DNA of 64,000 nt, from the NCBI RefSeq assembly GCF_040639655.1, contig NZ_JBFAAI010000016.1:124001-188000 (forward strand), read 5' to 3'. The DNA is from Actinoplanes sp040639655 (GTDB taxonomy: Bacteria > Actinomycetota > Actinomycetes > Mycobacteriales > Micromonosporaceae). Shown piece after piece: positions 15,991 through 24,267 of the stretch (positions are counted from its first letter, which is position 1; every line of letters starts with the position of its first letter). The notes under the pieces were generated by a model. The model was given only the letters and a program-made list of their open reading frames with translations. It did not search any database and was not told the DNA's origin. Both the position numbers and the translations under genes were made by a program.

Positions 15991-16820
15991 AGTACCTGCG
16001 AGTCGGACCGGCCGGCGCGGAACGGCCGGTCGCCGGAGCGGGCGGGCGGTACTACGACCTGTCCACGGTGACCGGCGACATCACCGGGGCGTTCCTCGCC
16101 TCGGGCGGCGTTCGCTCCACGGCAGGCCTGCCGGAGACGGACATCGCCGGTCAGCGACTGGGCCCGCCGATCGCCCGGCCGGGCGTGGTGCTCTGCATCG
16201 GGCAGAACTACGCGGCGCACGCCGCCGAGTCCGGAGCCGCGCCACCGACCGTGCCGATCATGTTCTACAAGGCGCCGGGCACCGTGGTTGGCCCGCACGA
16301 CGACGTGCTCATCCCGCGCGGCGCCACCCGCGTGGACTGGGAGGTCGAACTCGGTGTGGTGATCGGGCGGACCGCGCGCTATCTGGACTCCCCCGCCGAC
16401 GCGGCCGCGCACATCGCCGGTTACGTGGTCTCCAACGACGTCTCCGAGCGGGAGTTCCAGCTCGACAGGTCCGGCGGCCAGTGGTCCAAGGGCAAGTCGT
16501 GCGAGACGTTCAACCCGCTCGGCCCGTGGCTGGTCACCCCGGACGAGGTGGGCGACCCCGGGCGTCTGCGCCTGCGCAGCCGGGTCAACGGCGAGCCGCG
16601 GCAGGACTCCAGCACCGCCGACATGATATTCGACGTCGGCTTCCTGGTCTGGCATCTGTCGCAGTACACGGTCCTCGAGCCGGGCGATCTGATCAACACG
16701 GGTACCCCGCAGGGCGTCGGGCTCTCCGGCCGGTTCCCGTACCTGGCCGAGGGCGATGTCGTCGAGGTGGAGATCGACGGGCTCGGCGGGCAGCGCAACG
16801 TGCTGCGCAACGCCGGATGA
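15987..16820 (+). CDS. Fumarylacetoacetate hydrolase-family enzyme, probable 2,4-diketo-3-deoxy-L-fuconate hydrolase
   Basis: 277 residues; GTG 15987 overlaps the lactonase stop (GTGA). CIGQNYAAHAAE, the metal-binding VDWEVELGVVIGR (two Glu), GYVVSNDVSEREFQ (Asp) and the C-terminal TGTPQGVG are the FAH-fold signatures. In the bacterial L-fucose and L-rhamnose oxidative routes, this family cleaves the 2,4-diketo-3-deoxy acid to pyruvate and L-lactate. The SDR encoded two genes downstream would make that diketo acid. Substrate assignment rests on operon context. Confidence 0.82.
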   Translation: MKYLRVGPAGAERPVAGAGGRYYDLSTVTGDITGAFLASGGVRSTAGLPETDIAGQRLGPPIARPGVVLCIGQNYAAHAAESGAAPPTVPIMFYKAPGTVVGPHDDVLIPRGATRVDWEVELGVVIGRTARYLDSPADAAAHIAGYVVSNDVSEREFQLDRSGGQWSKGKSCETFNPLGPWLVTPDEVGDPGRLRLRSRVNGEPRQDSSTADMIFDVGFLVWHLSQYTVLEPGDLINTGTPQGVGLSGRFPYLAEGDVVEVEIDGLGGQRNVLRNAG

Positions 16821-18097
16821 GGATCACCGGGATCGACACGTACGACATCCGGTTCCCGACCTCCCGGGAGCTGGACGGCTCCGACGCGATGAATCCCGAC
16901 CCGGACTACTCGGCGGCGTACGTGGTGCTGTCCACCGACACGGGTTTCTCAGGACACGGGTTCACCTTCACCATCGGCCGCGGCAACGAGGTCTGCCGGG
17001 CCGCTGTCGAAGCGCTCGCTCCCCTGGTGCTCGGTCAGCCGGTGGACGACCTCGGCGAGTTCGCCCGGCGCCTCACCCGCGACTCGCAGATCCGCTGGCT
17101 CGGGCCGGAGAAAGGGGTTGTCCACCTGGCTGCCGCGGCACTGATCAACGCCGCCTGGGACCTGGCCGCGGCGGCCGCCGGCAAGCCGGTCTGGCAGTTC
17201 CTCGCCGATCTCTCCCCGCAACAGATCGTCGACCTGGTGGACTGGCGTTACCTCAGTGACGCCCTCGGCCCGGCCGAGGCGATCGACCTGCTGCAGGCGG
17301 CCCGGCCCGGTCGCGAGGAACGCATCGAGCTGCTGCGCCGGCACGGGTATCCCGCCTACACGACGTCGCCGGGCTGGCTCGGTTACTCCGACGACAAGCT
17401 CGTACGGCTGGCGGCCGAGGCGGTGGCGGACGGCTATCGGCAGATCAAACTGAAGGTCGGCAACAGCCTGGAGGACGACGTCCGGCGGATGGAACTGGCC
17501 CGGCGTACGGTCGGCGACGACATCCGCATCGCCGTCGACGCCAACCAGCGCTGGGACGTCGGCGAGGCGGTGCGGTGGATGACCGCGCTGGCCCCGTACG
17601 ACCCGTGGTGGATCGAGGAGCCGACCAGCCCGGACGACGTCCTCGGGCACGCCGCCGTCCGCAGGGCCCTGCAGCCGTCGGGCATCCGGGTGGCGACCGG
17701 CGAACACGTGCCGAACCGGATCGTGTTCAAGCAGCTGCTCCAGGCCGAAGCGGTCGACATCGTGCAGATCGACGCCTGCCGGGTGGCCGGGGTCAACGAG
17801 AACGTGGCGATCCTGCTGCTCGCCGCGAAGTTCGGCCGTCCGGTCTGTCCGCACGCCGGCGGTGTGGGCCTCTGCGAACTCGTCCAGCACCTGTCGATGT
17901 TCGACTTCGTGGCCGTGTCCGGCAGCCTGCAGGACCGCGTCATCGAATACGTGGACCACCTGCACGAGCACTTCGTCGACCCGGTGGTCATCCGTGACGG
18001 CGCGTACCGGCTGCCGGCCGCGCCCGGGTTCTCGGCCCGGATGCGACCGGAGACCCTGCACCGGTTCTCCTACCCGGACGGCCCTGAATGGGCGTGA
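16817..18097 (+). CDS. Enolase-superfamily dehydratase, probable L-fuconate dehydratase
   Basis: 426 residues; ATG 16817 overlaps the upstream stop (ATGA). The N-terminal cap begins MRITGIDTYDIRFPTSRELDG. AYTTSPGWLGY is the loop typical of L-fuconate dehydratases. IKLKVG is the KxK catalytic lysine pair. VDANQRWD, WIEEPTSPDD and ATGEHVPNR provide the three metal ligands, and CPHAGGVGL has the catalytic His. It removes water from L-fuconate to give 2-keto-3-deoxy-L-fuconate, with Mg2+. The length and motifs fit FucD closely. Confidence 0.88.
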   Translation: MRITGIDTYDIRFPTSRELDGSDAMNPDPDYSAAYVVLSTDTGFSGHGFTFTIGRGNEVCRAAVEALAPLVLGQPVDDLGEFARRLTRDSQIRWLGPEKGVVHLAAAALINAAWDLAAAAAGKPVWQFLADLSPQQIVDLVDWRYLSDALGPAEAIDLLQAARPGREERIELLRRHGYPAYTTSPGWLGYSDDKLVRLAAEAVADGYRQIKLKVGNSLEDDVRRMELARRTVGDDIRIAVDANQRWDVGEAVRWMTALAPYDPWWIEEPTSPDDVLGHAAVRRALQPSGIRVATGEHVPNRIVFKQLLQAEAVDIVQIDACRVAGVNENVAILLLAAKFGRPVCPHAGGVGLCELVQHLSMFDFVAVSGSLQDRVIEYVDHLHEHFVDPVVIRDGAYRLPAAPGFSARMRPETLHRFSYPDGPEWA

Positions 18098-18158
18098 TGG
18101 CCGCGGCAGCCGGCGAACCGCACCACCGGCTCGCTCTCTCAGCAAGGAAAGGTTGAGC

Positions 18159-18908
18159 ATGCCTGCATTCAGCTCCCTCGTCGTGGTCGTCACCGGCGGT
18201 GGTTCCGGCATCGGTGCCGCGTGCGCCGCCGAGTTCCGGGCCCGTGGCGCACGCGTCGGCGTCCTCGATCTGAACCCCGGCGCACCGGGTGAAGGCCTGC
18301 TGCCGGTGAAGGCGGACGTGACCGACCGCGGCTCGCTGCAGTCGGCGATGACCGCCGTGGCCGACGCGTTCGGCGGCATCGACATCCTGGTCAACAGTGC
18401 CGGAATCGGTGCGGTCGGCCCGGTCGAGGCCAACGACGACGACGAGTGGCACCGGGTCCTCGACGTCAACGTGGTCGGCATCGCGCGGGCCACCGCGGCG
18501 GCGCTGCCGTTCCTGCGGCGCAGCGGGCACGGCGCGATCGTCAACCTGTCCTCCATCGCGGCGACCGCCGGTCTGGTGCAGCGCGCGCTCTACTCCGCGT
18601 CGAAGGGTGCGGTGCACTCCCTCACCCTCGCAATGGCCGCCGACCTGGTCAGCGAGGGCATCCGGGTGAACTGCCTGGCTCCCGGCACGGTCGACACACC
18701 CTGGGTGCAGCGCCTGCTCGCGCGTACCGACGACCCGGAGGGCGAGCGCGCCCGGCTTGCGGCGCGGCAGCCGACCGGACGCCTGGTGACCGCGGCCGAG
18801 GTGGCGGCCGCGGCCGCATACCTGGCCTCGCCGGAGGCGGGCGCGACCACCGGCACGTCGCTCGCCGTGGACGGCGGCATGTACGGGCTGCGAATGCCGC
18901 GCAAGTGA
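18159..18908 (+). CDS. SDR oxidoreductase, probable 2-keto-3-deoxy-L-fuconate dehydrogenase
   Basis: 249 residues; ATG 18159 follows AAGGAAAGG. The Rossmann motif is TGGGSGIG. VNSAGIG is the NNAG-like motif, and the catalytic Ser-Tyr-Lys are in NLSSIAA and YSASKGAV. The C-terminus GTSLAVDGGMYGL is typical of classical SDRs. As the last gene of the fucose-type operon it should oxidise C4 of 2-keto-3-deoxy-L-fuconate with NAD+, producing the substrate for the FAH-family hydrolase. A 61-base gap to the dehydratase gene, with a fresh ribosome binding site, suggests the same transcript but independent initiation. Confidence 0.85.
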   Translation: MPAFSSLVVVVTGGGSGIGAACAAEFRARGARVGVLDLNPGAPGEGLLPVKADVTDRGSLQSAMTAVADAFGGIDILVNSAGIGAVGPVEANDDDEWHRVLDVNVVGIARATAAALPFLRRSGHGAIVNLSSIAATAGLVQRALYSASKGAVHSLTLAMAADLVSEGIRVNCLAPGTVDTPWVQRLLARTDDPEGERARLAARQPTGRLVTAAEVAAAAAYLASPEAGATTGTSLAVDGGMYGLRMPRK

Positions 18909-18915
18909 CGCGGGG

Positions 18916-21900
18916 TCAGGCCAGACCGAGTCCGCTGTAGAGGTGCCGCGCGCTGCGCCGGTGCCGGTCGGCGGCCGTCTCGTCACCGGCTCCGCCGTGC
19001 ACCGCGGCCAGCCCGTCATGTGCCCTGGCCTGCTCGTGGCGGTCACCCACCCGTTCGGCGTGCTCCAGTGCCTCGGTGAAGGTGGACCGGGCCCCGTCGA
19101 TGTCGCCGGCGGCGATGAGGGCGGCGGCGAGCCCGTTGATCGCCTCCACCTCGAAGTCGTGCTCGCCGATCTCCCGGTAGATCGCCAGCGCTCGCCGATG
19201 CCGGTCGGCGGCCTCCGCGGGCAGTCCCGCGGCGCGGAGGGCGTGGCCCAGGTTGTCGAGCGCGGATGCCTCGCCCGCACGGTCGCCGATTGCCCGGAAG
19301 AGTTCCAGGGCACGGTCGTGGTGATGCACCGCCTGCCGATGATCACCGGCCGCGGATGCGGTCTGGCCGAGGTGGTTGAAGGTCTTCGCCGTGCCGAGCG
19401 GGTGACCGATGGCGTCGTAGAGGCCGAGCGCACGGCGCAGGCCGTCGGCGGAGTCCTCGAGGTCGCCGAACTGCCGGTCCCCGATAGCGAACATGACCAG
19501 CTGGTTCGCCTCACCGACACGGTCGCCGAGTACCCGGAAAAGGTCGAGCGCCGCCCCATGGTCGACTCGCGCCCGGTCGTAGTCGCCGAGCCGCCAGTGG
19601 GCCACGCCGCGTTCGACGAGCGCCCAGCCCTCCCCGGTACGGTCACCGATCGCGCGCCGCAGAGCGAGGGACTCCTCCAGGAGCGCGAGCGACTCGGCGT
19701 AGCGTGCGGCCCGGCGGCAGGTGACGGCCAGGTGAAAGCCGGCCACGGCCTCCGATCGCGGGTCGCCGAGCCGCCGCGCGGCGGCCAGGGCGAGGCTGTG
19801 CAGCTCGTACGCCTCCGAGTGGTGGCCGCCGTCGAAGTAACGGAAGGCGGCCGCCGCCACAGCGGCCGTGTGCTCCGGACGGCCGTGCCGGGCGAGCGCC
19901 ACGAGGTTGGCCCGCTCGGCGTCCAGCCAGGCGCGGCCGTCGGCCGGTCCGTCGAATGCGCCCGTCGGCCCGGCGTCCGGCTCACCCCGGGACATCGCTG
20001 ACACGGCCGCTCGCGTGGTCGTGATCAGGTATCCGGCCAGGCCGGTGAGCGCGGCGTCGCGGGCGGCGGGAGACTCCTCGGCGCGGGCCCGGCCGGCGGC
20101 GTACTCCTGCAGAAGATCGTGGGCGGCGTAGCGGCCCGGCGACGTCTCGGCGAGCAGGTGTGCCGCGGTCAGTTCGGCCAGCAGCGGCACGACGCGTCCG
20201 GCCGGCTCCCCCGTCAGGCCGGCGGCCGCGGAGGCGTCCAGTTCCGGCCCCGGATGCAGCCCGGCCAGCCGGAACAGGCGGGCCGCCGCCGTGGTCAGGT
20301 TCCGGTACGAGCAGTCGAACACCGCACGTACGTCGGTTCCCGGCTCACCGGTGGTCAGGGTGTCCAGCCGGTCGTCGCCGGTGAGTTCCGCGGCCAGGCC
20401 GGCCAGGGTCGCGCCGGGACGGATGGTGGCCCGGGCGGCGGCTATCGCGAGCGCGAGCGGCAGCCGGGCACATCGCTCGGCGATCGCACGTACGGCCTCG
20501 GGCTCGGCGGCGACCCGGCGGGCACCCAGCCGACGCGCCAGCAGCTCCCGCGCCTCGCCTCCGGTGAGCAGGTCGAGCGGCACCGGGCGCGCGTCGTCGG
20601 TCACCACGAGCCCGGTGAGCCGCCTTCGGCTGGTGATCAGGGTGACGCAGCCGACCGTGCCGGGCAGCAGCGGACGGATCTGTTCGGTGTCCCGGGCGTT
20701 GTCGAGCAGCATGAGGACCCGCCGCCCGGCCAGCAGCGTACGCAGAAGCCCGGTCTGCGCGTCGAGGCCCGCCGGTACGTGCGCCGCTCGCACGCCGAGC
20801 GAGGTCAAAAAGCCGAGTAGCGCCTCGCCCGCGGTCAGCGGTGGTGCGCTCGGATGGAAGCCGCGCAGGTTCACGTACAGCTGGCCGTCGGGGAATCGCC
20901 CGCGCACCAGGTTCGCCCAGTGAATCGCCGTGGTGGTCTTCCCGACCCCCGCCGTGCCCCAGAGCACCGCGACGGTGGCGGCCGGATCGACGAGGACGGC
21001 GTCGAGTGCGGCAAGTGCCTCGTGCCGGCCGGTGAACGCCGGAGGCCCAGCGGGCAACTGGGTGGGAACCGGCCCCTCACCGCCGCGGGAGCCGGCCACG
21101 ACGGACACCTCGGGCACGGGCTCCTGCCTCAGCACCCGGACATGCGCGCCGGCCAGTGCCGCGCCCGGCGACATGCCCAGCTCGTCGGAGAGACGGGCGC
21201 GGATGACGGCATAGGCGGCAAGTGCCTCCGCCTGACGGCCCGCCGCGGACAGCACCTCCATCAGCCGGGCATGGACCGTCTCGTACAGCGGCTCGGCGAC
21301 GGACAGCGCCCGCAACGCCGGAAGGGCCCGGACCGGCTCGTTCACGGCGAAGGCGACATCGGCCAGGCGCAGCACGGCCGCGACGCGCTCCTCGGCGATG
21401 GCCACGGCAGCCGGATCGCCGGCCAGTTGCGGCACATCGGCGAGAAGCTCGCCGCGCCACAGGGCGGCCGCCGACTCGAGCAGGCGGAGGGCCTCGGCGG
21501 GCGGGGCGGCCCCGGCCCGGCGCACCAGGTCCCGGAAGGCGGCCAGGTCGAGCTGTTCGGCGGCGAGGTCGAGACGGTAGCCCGCCGAGGTGCGGGTGAT
21601 GGACGCGTCGGGGTGCAACGCCTGCCGTAGCCGGGAGACATTCGTGTACAGGGCATGTGCCGGGGTTTTCGGCGGATCCTCCCAGAACAGGCTGACCAGC
21701 CGGTCGACGGGCACGGGCGTGCCGGCGGACAGCGCGAGCCGTCCGAGGACGACGCGGCGCGACGCGCGTCCCACCGGGATCTCCTCGCTGCCGCGCCGGA
21801 CGCTGACGGGTCCCAGAATGCCGACGCGTACCGGGCCGGCCGCCTGGGTGACACCGGCCGGCGGCTGCCGCGAGGCGGCGGCGTAGTGCAGTGCCGCCGC

Positions 21901-22095
21901 CCGGTCACCCGACAGTCCGAGCGCGGCGGCGATCGCGTCGACAACCGCCGGCCGGGGCCGCCGGGTGCGGCCCTGCTCGAGGTCACGGACCGCGGCCAGG
22001 CTCACCCCGGCCCGGTCGGCGAGGGCGCGCTGGCTGAGCTGGGCCACCTGCCGGGCGTCGCGCAGCAACTCACCGAAGACGTGGAACGCCGTCAC
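18916..22095 (-). CDS. XRE-SARP-NB-ARC-TPR transcriptional regulator (AfsR-like)
   Basis: 1059 residues in five parts. An XRE helix-turn-helix (about 1-70, LSQRALADRAGVSLAAVRDLEQG) is followed by an OmpR-type winged helix (about 90-180, ILGPVSVRRGSEEIPVG). Next come the BTAD all-helical domain (about 190-330) and an NB-ARC STAND ATPase (Walker A GTAGVGKTTT, Walker B VLMLLDNA). At least six TPRs close the protein (about 760-1059; repeated GDRxGEAxALxNLG units). SARP/AfsR proteins activate secondary-metabolite or developmental genes. The extra N-terminal XRE domain gives two candidate DNA-binding heads. No biosynthetic cluster is in the window, so its targets lie elsewhere. Confidence 0.92.
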   Translation of the reverse strand: MTAFHVFGELLRDARQVAQLSQRALADRAGVSLAAVRDLEQGRTRRPRPAVVDAIAAALGLSGDRAAALHYAAASRQPPAGVTQAAGPVRVGILGPVSVRRGSEEIPVGRASRRVVLGRLALSAGTPVPVDRLVSLFWEDPPKTPAHALYTNVSRLRQALHPDASITRTSAGYRLDLAAEQLDLAAFRDLVRRAGAAPPAEALRLLESAAALWRGELLADVPQLAGDPAAVAIAEERVAAVLRLADVAFAVNEPVRALPALRALSVAEPLYETVHARLMEVLSAAGRQAEALAAYAVIRARLSDELGMSPGAALAGAHVRVLRQEPVPEVSVVAGSRGGEGPVPTQLPAGPPAFTGRHEALAALDAVLVDPAATVAVLWGTAGVGKTTTAIHWANLVRGRFPDGQLYVNLRGFHPSAPPLTAGEALLGFLTSLGVRAAHVPAGLDAQTGLLRTLLAGRRVLMLLDNARDTEQIRPLLPGTVGCVTLITSRRRLTGLVVTDDARPVPLDLLTGGEARELLARRLGARRVAAEPEAVRAIAERCARLPLALAIAAARATIRPGATLAGLAAELTGDDRLDTLTTGEPGTDVRAVFDCSYRNLTTAAARLFRLAGLHPGPELDASAAAGLTGEPAGRVVPLLAELTAAHLLAETSPGRYAAHDLLQEYAAGRARAEESPAARDAALTGLAGYLITTTRAAVSAMSRGEPDAGPTGAFDGPADGRAWLDAERANLVALARHGRPEHTAAVAAAAFRYFDGGHHSEAYELHSLALAAARRLGDPRSEAVAGFHLAVTCRRAARYAESLALLEESLALRRAIGDRTGEGWALVERGVAHWRLGDYDRARVDHGAALDLFRVLGDRVGEANQLVMFAIGDRQFGDLEDSADGLRRALGLYDAIGHPLGTAKTFNHLGQTASAAGDHRQAVHHHDRALELFRAIGDRAGEASALDNLGHALRAAGLPAEAADRHRRALAIYREIGEHDFEVEAINGLAAALIAAGDIDGARSTFTEALEHAERVGDRHEQARAHDGLAAVHGGAGDETAADRHRRSARHLYSGLGLA

Positions 22096-22279
22096 ACCCC
22101 ACCCCCGTGAATGTCCGGACAGACCCTAACGGGTACGAGCGCGGTACGGGCAGTTCATTGCCAGCAGGACCTCCTGGACAACGATTCGGTCTACGACCGG
22201 GCCACCAACTTCCGAGACCGAGCGAAGCCACACACACATCGACGCGGCGATGTGGACCCTCGGCACATGGGAATTCGAT

Positions 22280-22297
22280 TAACGTCTTTGTAACGTC
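22280..22297 (+). promoter_or_regulatory. Direct repeat TAACGTC (11-base period) before the esterase gene
   Basis: TAACGTC occurs at 22280-22286 and again at 22291-22297, a centre-to-centre spacing of 11 bases. It lies immediately upstream of the start codon at 22304, within an AT-richer patch. Direct repeats one helical turn apart are typical sites for OmpR/PhoP-type activators. Confidence 0.4.
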
Positions 22298-22303
22298 CGC
22301 GAC

Positions 22304-23503
22304 ATGAATCCCCGTAGGTACTGGCCACTGCTGCTGGCGGTGGTGCTGGCCGTCGCCGGCATCGCCGTCTCCCCCTTCGCCCCCGCGAACGCTGCCGCCA
22401 CCCTCACCCAGGTCGGCTCGTTCGGCTCCAACCCCGGCGCGCTGCGCATGCACGCGTATGTTCCCGACGCACTGCCGGCCGGGCGGCCGCTGATCGTGGC
22501 GCTGCACGGCTGCACCCAGAGCGCCGCCGACTACTACCACCGGTCGGGCTGGCCCAAATACGCCGACCTGTACCGGGCGGCGGTCGTCTTCCCCGAGCAG
22601 ACGTCCGCCAACAACTCACTGTCCTGCTTCAACTGGTTCACCGCCGGCGACATCGGCCGCGGGCAGGGCGAGGCCCTGTCCATCAAACAGATGGTCGACC
22701 ACGCCACCCGAACGTACGGGTCCGACCCGCGCCGCGTGTACGTGACCGGCCTGTCCGCGGGCGGCGCGATGACCGCGGTGATGCTGGCCGCGTACCCCGA
22801 CGTGTTCGCCGCCGGTGCGGTAGTCGCCGGGCTGCCGTACAACTGCGGCACCGTCTGCCAGTACCAGGCGCAGAGCAAGACCCCGGCGCAGTGGGGCGCC
22901 CTGGTCCGGGCGGCGAACCCCGGCTACACCGGGCCGTGGCCGCGCGTCGGTATCTGGCACGGTACCTCCGACACCACCGTGGTCCCCGCCAACGCCACCG
23001 AACTGCGCGACCAGTGGACCAACGTCTGGGGACTGCCGCAGACCGCGTCGGCGACCGGCACCCTGCCCGGTTCGACAAGAGTCGAGCATCACCACGACAG
23101 CACCGGGCGGCCGGCGGTCTCGCTGTACCGGGTGCAGGGCATGGCACACGGCACGCCGGTCGCACCCGGCAGCGCCGAGAACCAGTGCGGCACCACCGGC
23201 CCGTACTTCCTGAACTCGATCTGCTCGTCCTACTACATCGCACAAGCCTGGGGCCTGACCGGCTCCTCCCCCTCGACGCCGCCGTCCCCGTCGACACCGC
23301 CGTCCTCTCCGCCGCCGTCCCCGCAGCCCTGTTTCACGGCGAGCAACTACGCGCACACGACCGCGGGACGGGCCCGGCAGTCCGGCGGCTACACCTACGC
23401 CAACGGCTCTGACCAGCCGATGGGCCTGTGGAACACGTTCACGATCCACACCCTCAAGCAGACCGGCCCGAACCACTATGTCCTCGCCGACGGTCAGTGC
23501 TGA
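22304..23503 (+). CDS. Secreted PHB-depolymerase-family esterase with C-terminal accessory domain
   Basis: 399 residues. A signal peptide (PLLLAVVLAVAGIAVSPFAPANA) is followed by an alpha/beta hydrolase of the PHB-depolymerase/LpqC group. The oxyanion segment is ALHGCTQSAADYY, the nucleophile elbow VTGLSAGGAM, and the catalytic His probably lies in GMAHGTPV. A Pro/Ser/Thr linker (about residues 322-345) leads to a small domain with CFTASNYAHTTAGRARQSGG and a final ADGQC; its two cysteines probably pair. The fold acts on polyhydroxyalkanoate, feruloyl or acetyl esters outside the cell. The linked domain is widespread in actinomycete secreted esterases and is likely polymer-binding. Confidence 0.88.
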   Translation: MNPRRYWPLLLAVVLAVAGIAVSPFAPANAAATLTQVGSFGSNPGALRMHAYVPDALPAGRPLIVALHGCTQSAADYYHRSGWPKYADLYRAAVVFPEQTSANNSLSCFNWFTAGDIGRGQGEALSIKQMVDHATRTYGSDPRRVYVTGLSAGGAMTAVMLAAYPDVFAAGAVVAGLPYNCGTVCQYQAQSKTPAQWGALVRAANPGYTGPWPRVGIWHGTSDTTVVPANATELRDQWTNVWGLPQTASATGTLPGSTRVEHHHDSTGRPAVSLYRVQGMAHGTPVAPGSAENQCGTTGPYFLNSICSSYYIAQAWGLTGSSPSTPPSPSTPPSSPPPSPQPCFTASNYAHTTAGRARQSGGYTYANGSDQPMGLWNTFTIHTLKQTGPNHYVLADGQC

Positions 23504-23656
23504 CGACGGTCACTGCTGACGAGAACGGCCCGGCCGGAATCGGTCTCCGCGCGGCGGTGGTACGGGTCGCGTACGGGAAGTTCACTGCAAACGCACAGAA
23601 AGCCGCCGGCACCAGGATTCCTCCCGTTTGAAGAACAAGAACGAGAGGAATCCTCA

Positions 23657-24112
23657 GTGCTGAACCGATTGAAGTTGGCGGCGGCGACCGTGGTCACCGC
23701 CGCGGCCGTGATGGTCGCTCCCGCGCCCGCCATGGCCGCCGTCTACGACGGGGTGATGGCCTCCGCCACGCCCTGCGCGACCGGCGCGTACACGGCCCGG
23801 CAAAAGACGCTGACGACAAATACCCAGCTCAGCGAAGTGATCGCGAAGATCGAGCTGCGCTACAGCCCCAGTTGCCGCACAGTCTGGGCACGCATCACGT
23901 CGATCAAGGTCACGTCCGACAACCTCCTCGGCTACGTCCGCCGGAACTCGGACTGGCAGGGCTACGAGTGCAGTGAATTCGGCTACAGCAAGAACCTGGG
24001 CGCCCAGTACTGCCTCACGCCGATGGTGAACGACGCTGGCGTCACCTCCTACGCTCTCGGCGGCCTCAAGTACAACGGGGTCAACTACGACGGCGAGACC
24101 GCCAGCTTCTGA
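23657..24112 (+). CDS. Secreted DUF2690-like protein
   Basis: 151 residues from GTG 23657, with GAGAGGAA 6 bases upstream. The signal peptide runs to about residue 28 (VVTAAAVMVAPAPAMA). The mature part has ATPCATGAYTARQKTL and IELRYSPSCRTVWARITS, the Cys pair and RYSPxCxTxWAR pattern of DUF2690 proteins. A second pair of cysteines follows (YECSEFG, QYCLTP). The function of this exported family is unknown. It stands alone between the esterase and the kinase gene. Confidence 0.75.
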   Translation: MLNRLKLAAATVVTAAAVMVAPAPAMAAVYDGVMASATPCATGAYTARQKTLTTNTQLSEVIAKIELRYSPSCRTVWARITSIKVTSDNLLGYVRRNSDWQGYECSEFGYSKNLGAQYCLTPMVNDAGVTSYALGGLKYNGVNYDGETASF

Positions 24113-24267
24113 GCCGGCCGCTCCCGAGCGAGAACCACTGATGCCGTACGGGCGGACGCTTGCCGTAGTCCTGCGCTGAGCTACGGCCGCTTCGCTACTT
24201 CATCGCGGTCGCGCGGGAGTTGCAATCGGGGCGTGGCCTCGTGGCTGGGTGGCGAGCGGACCAGGCG

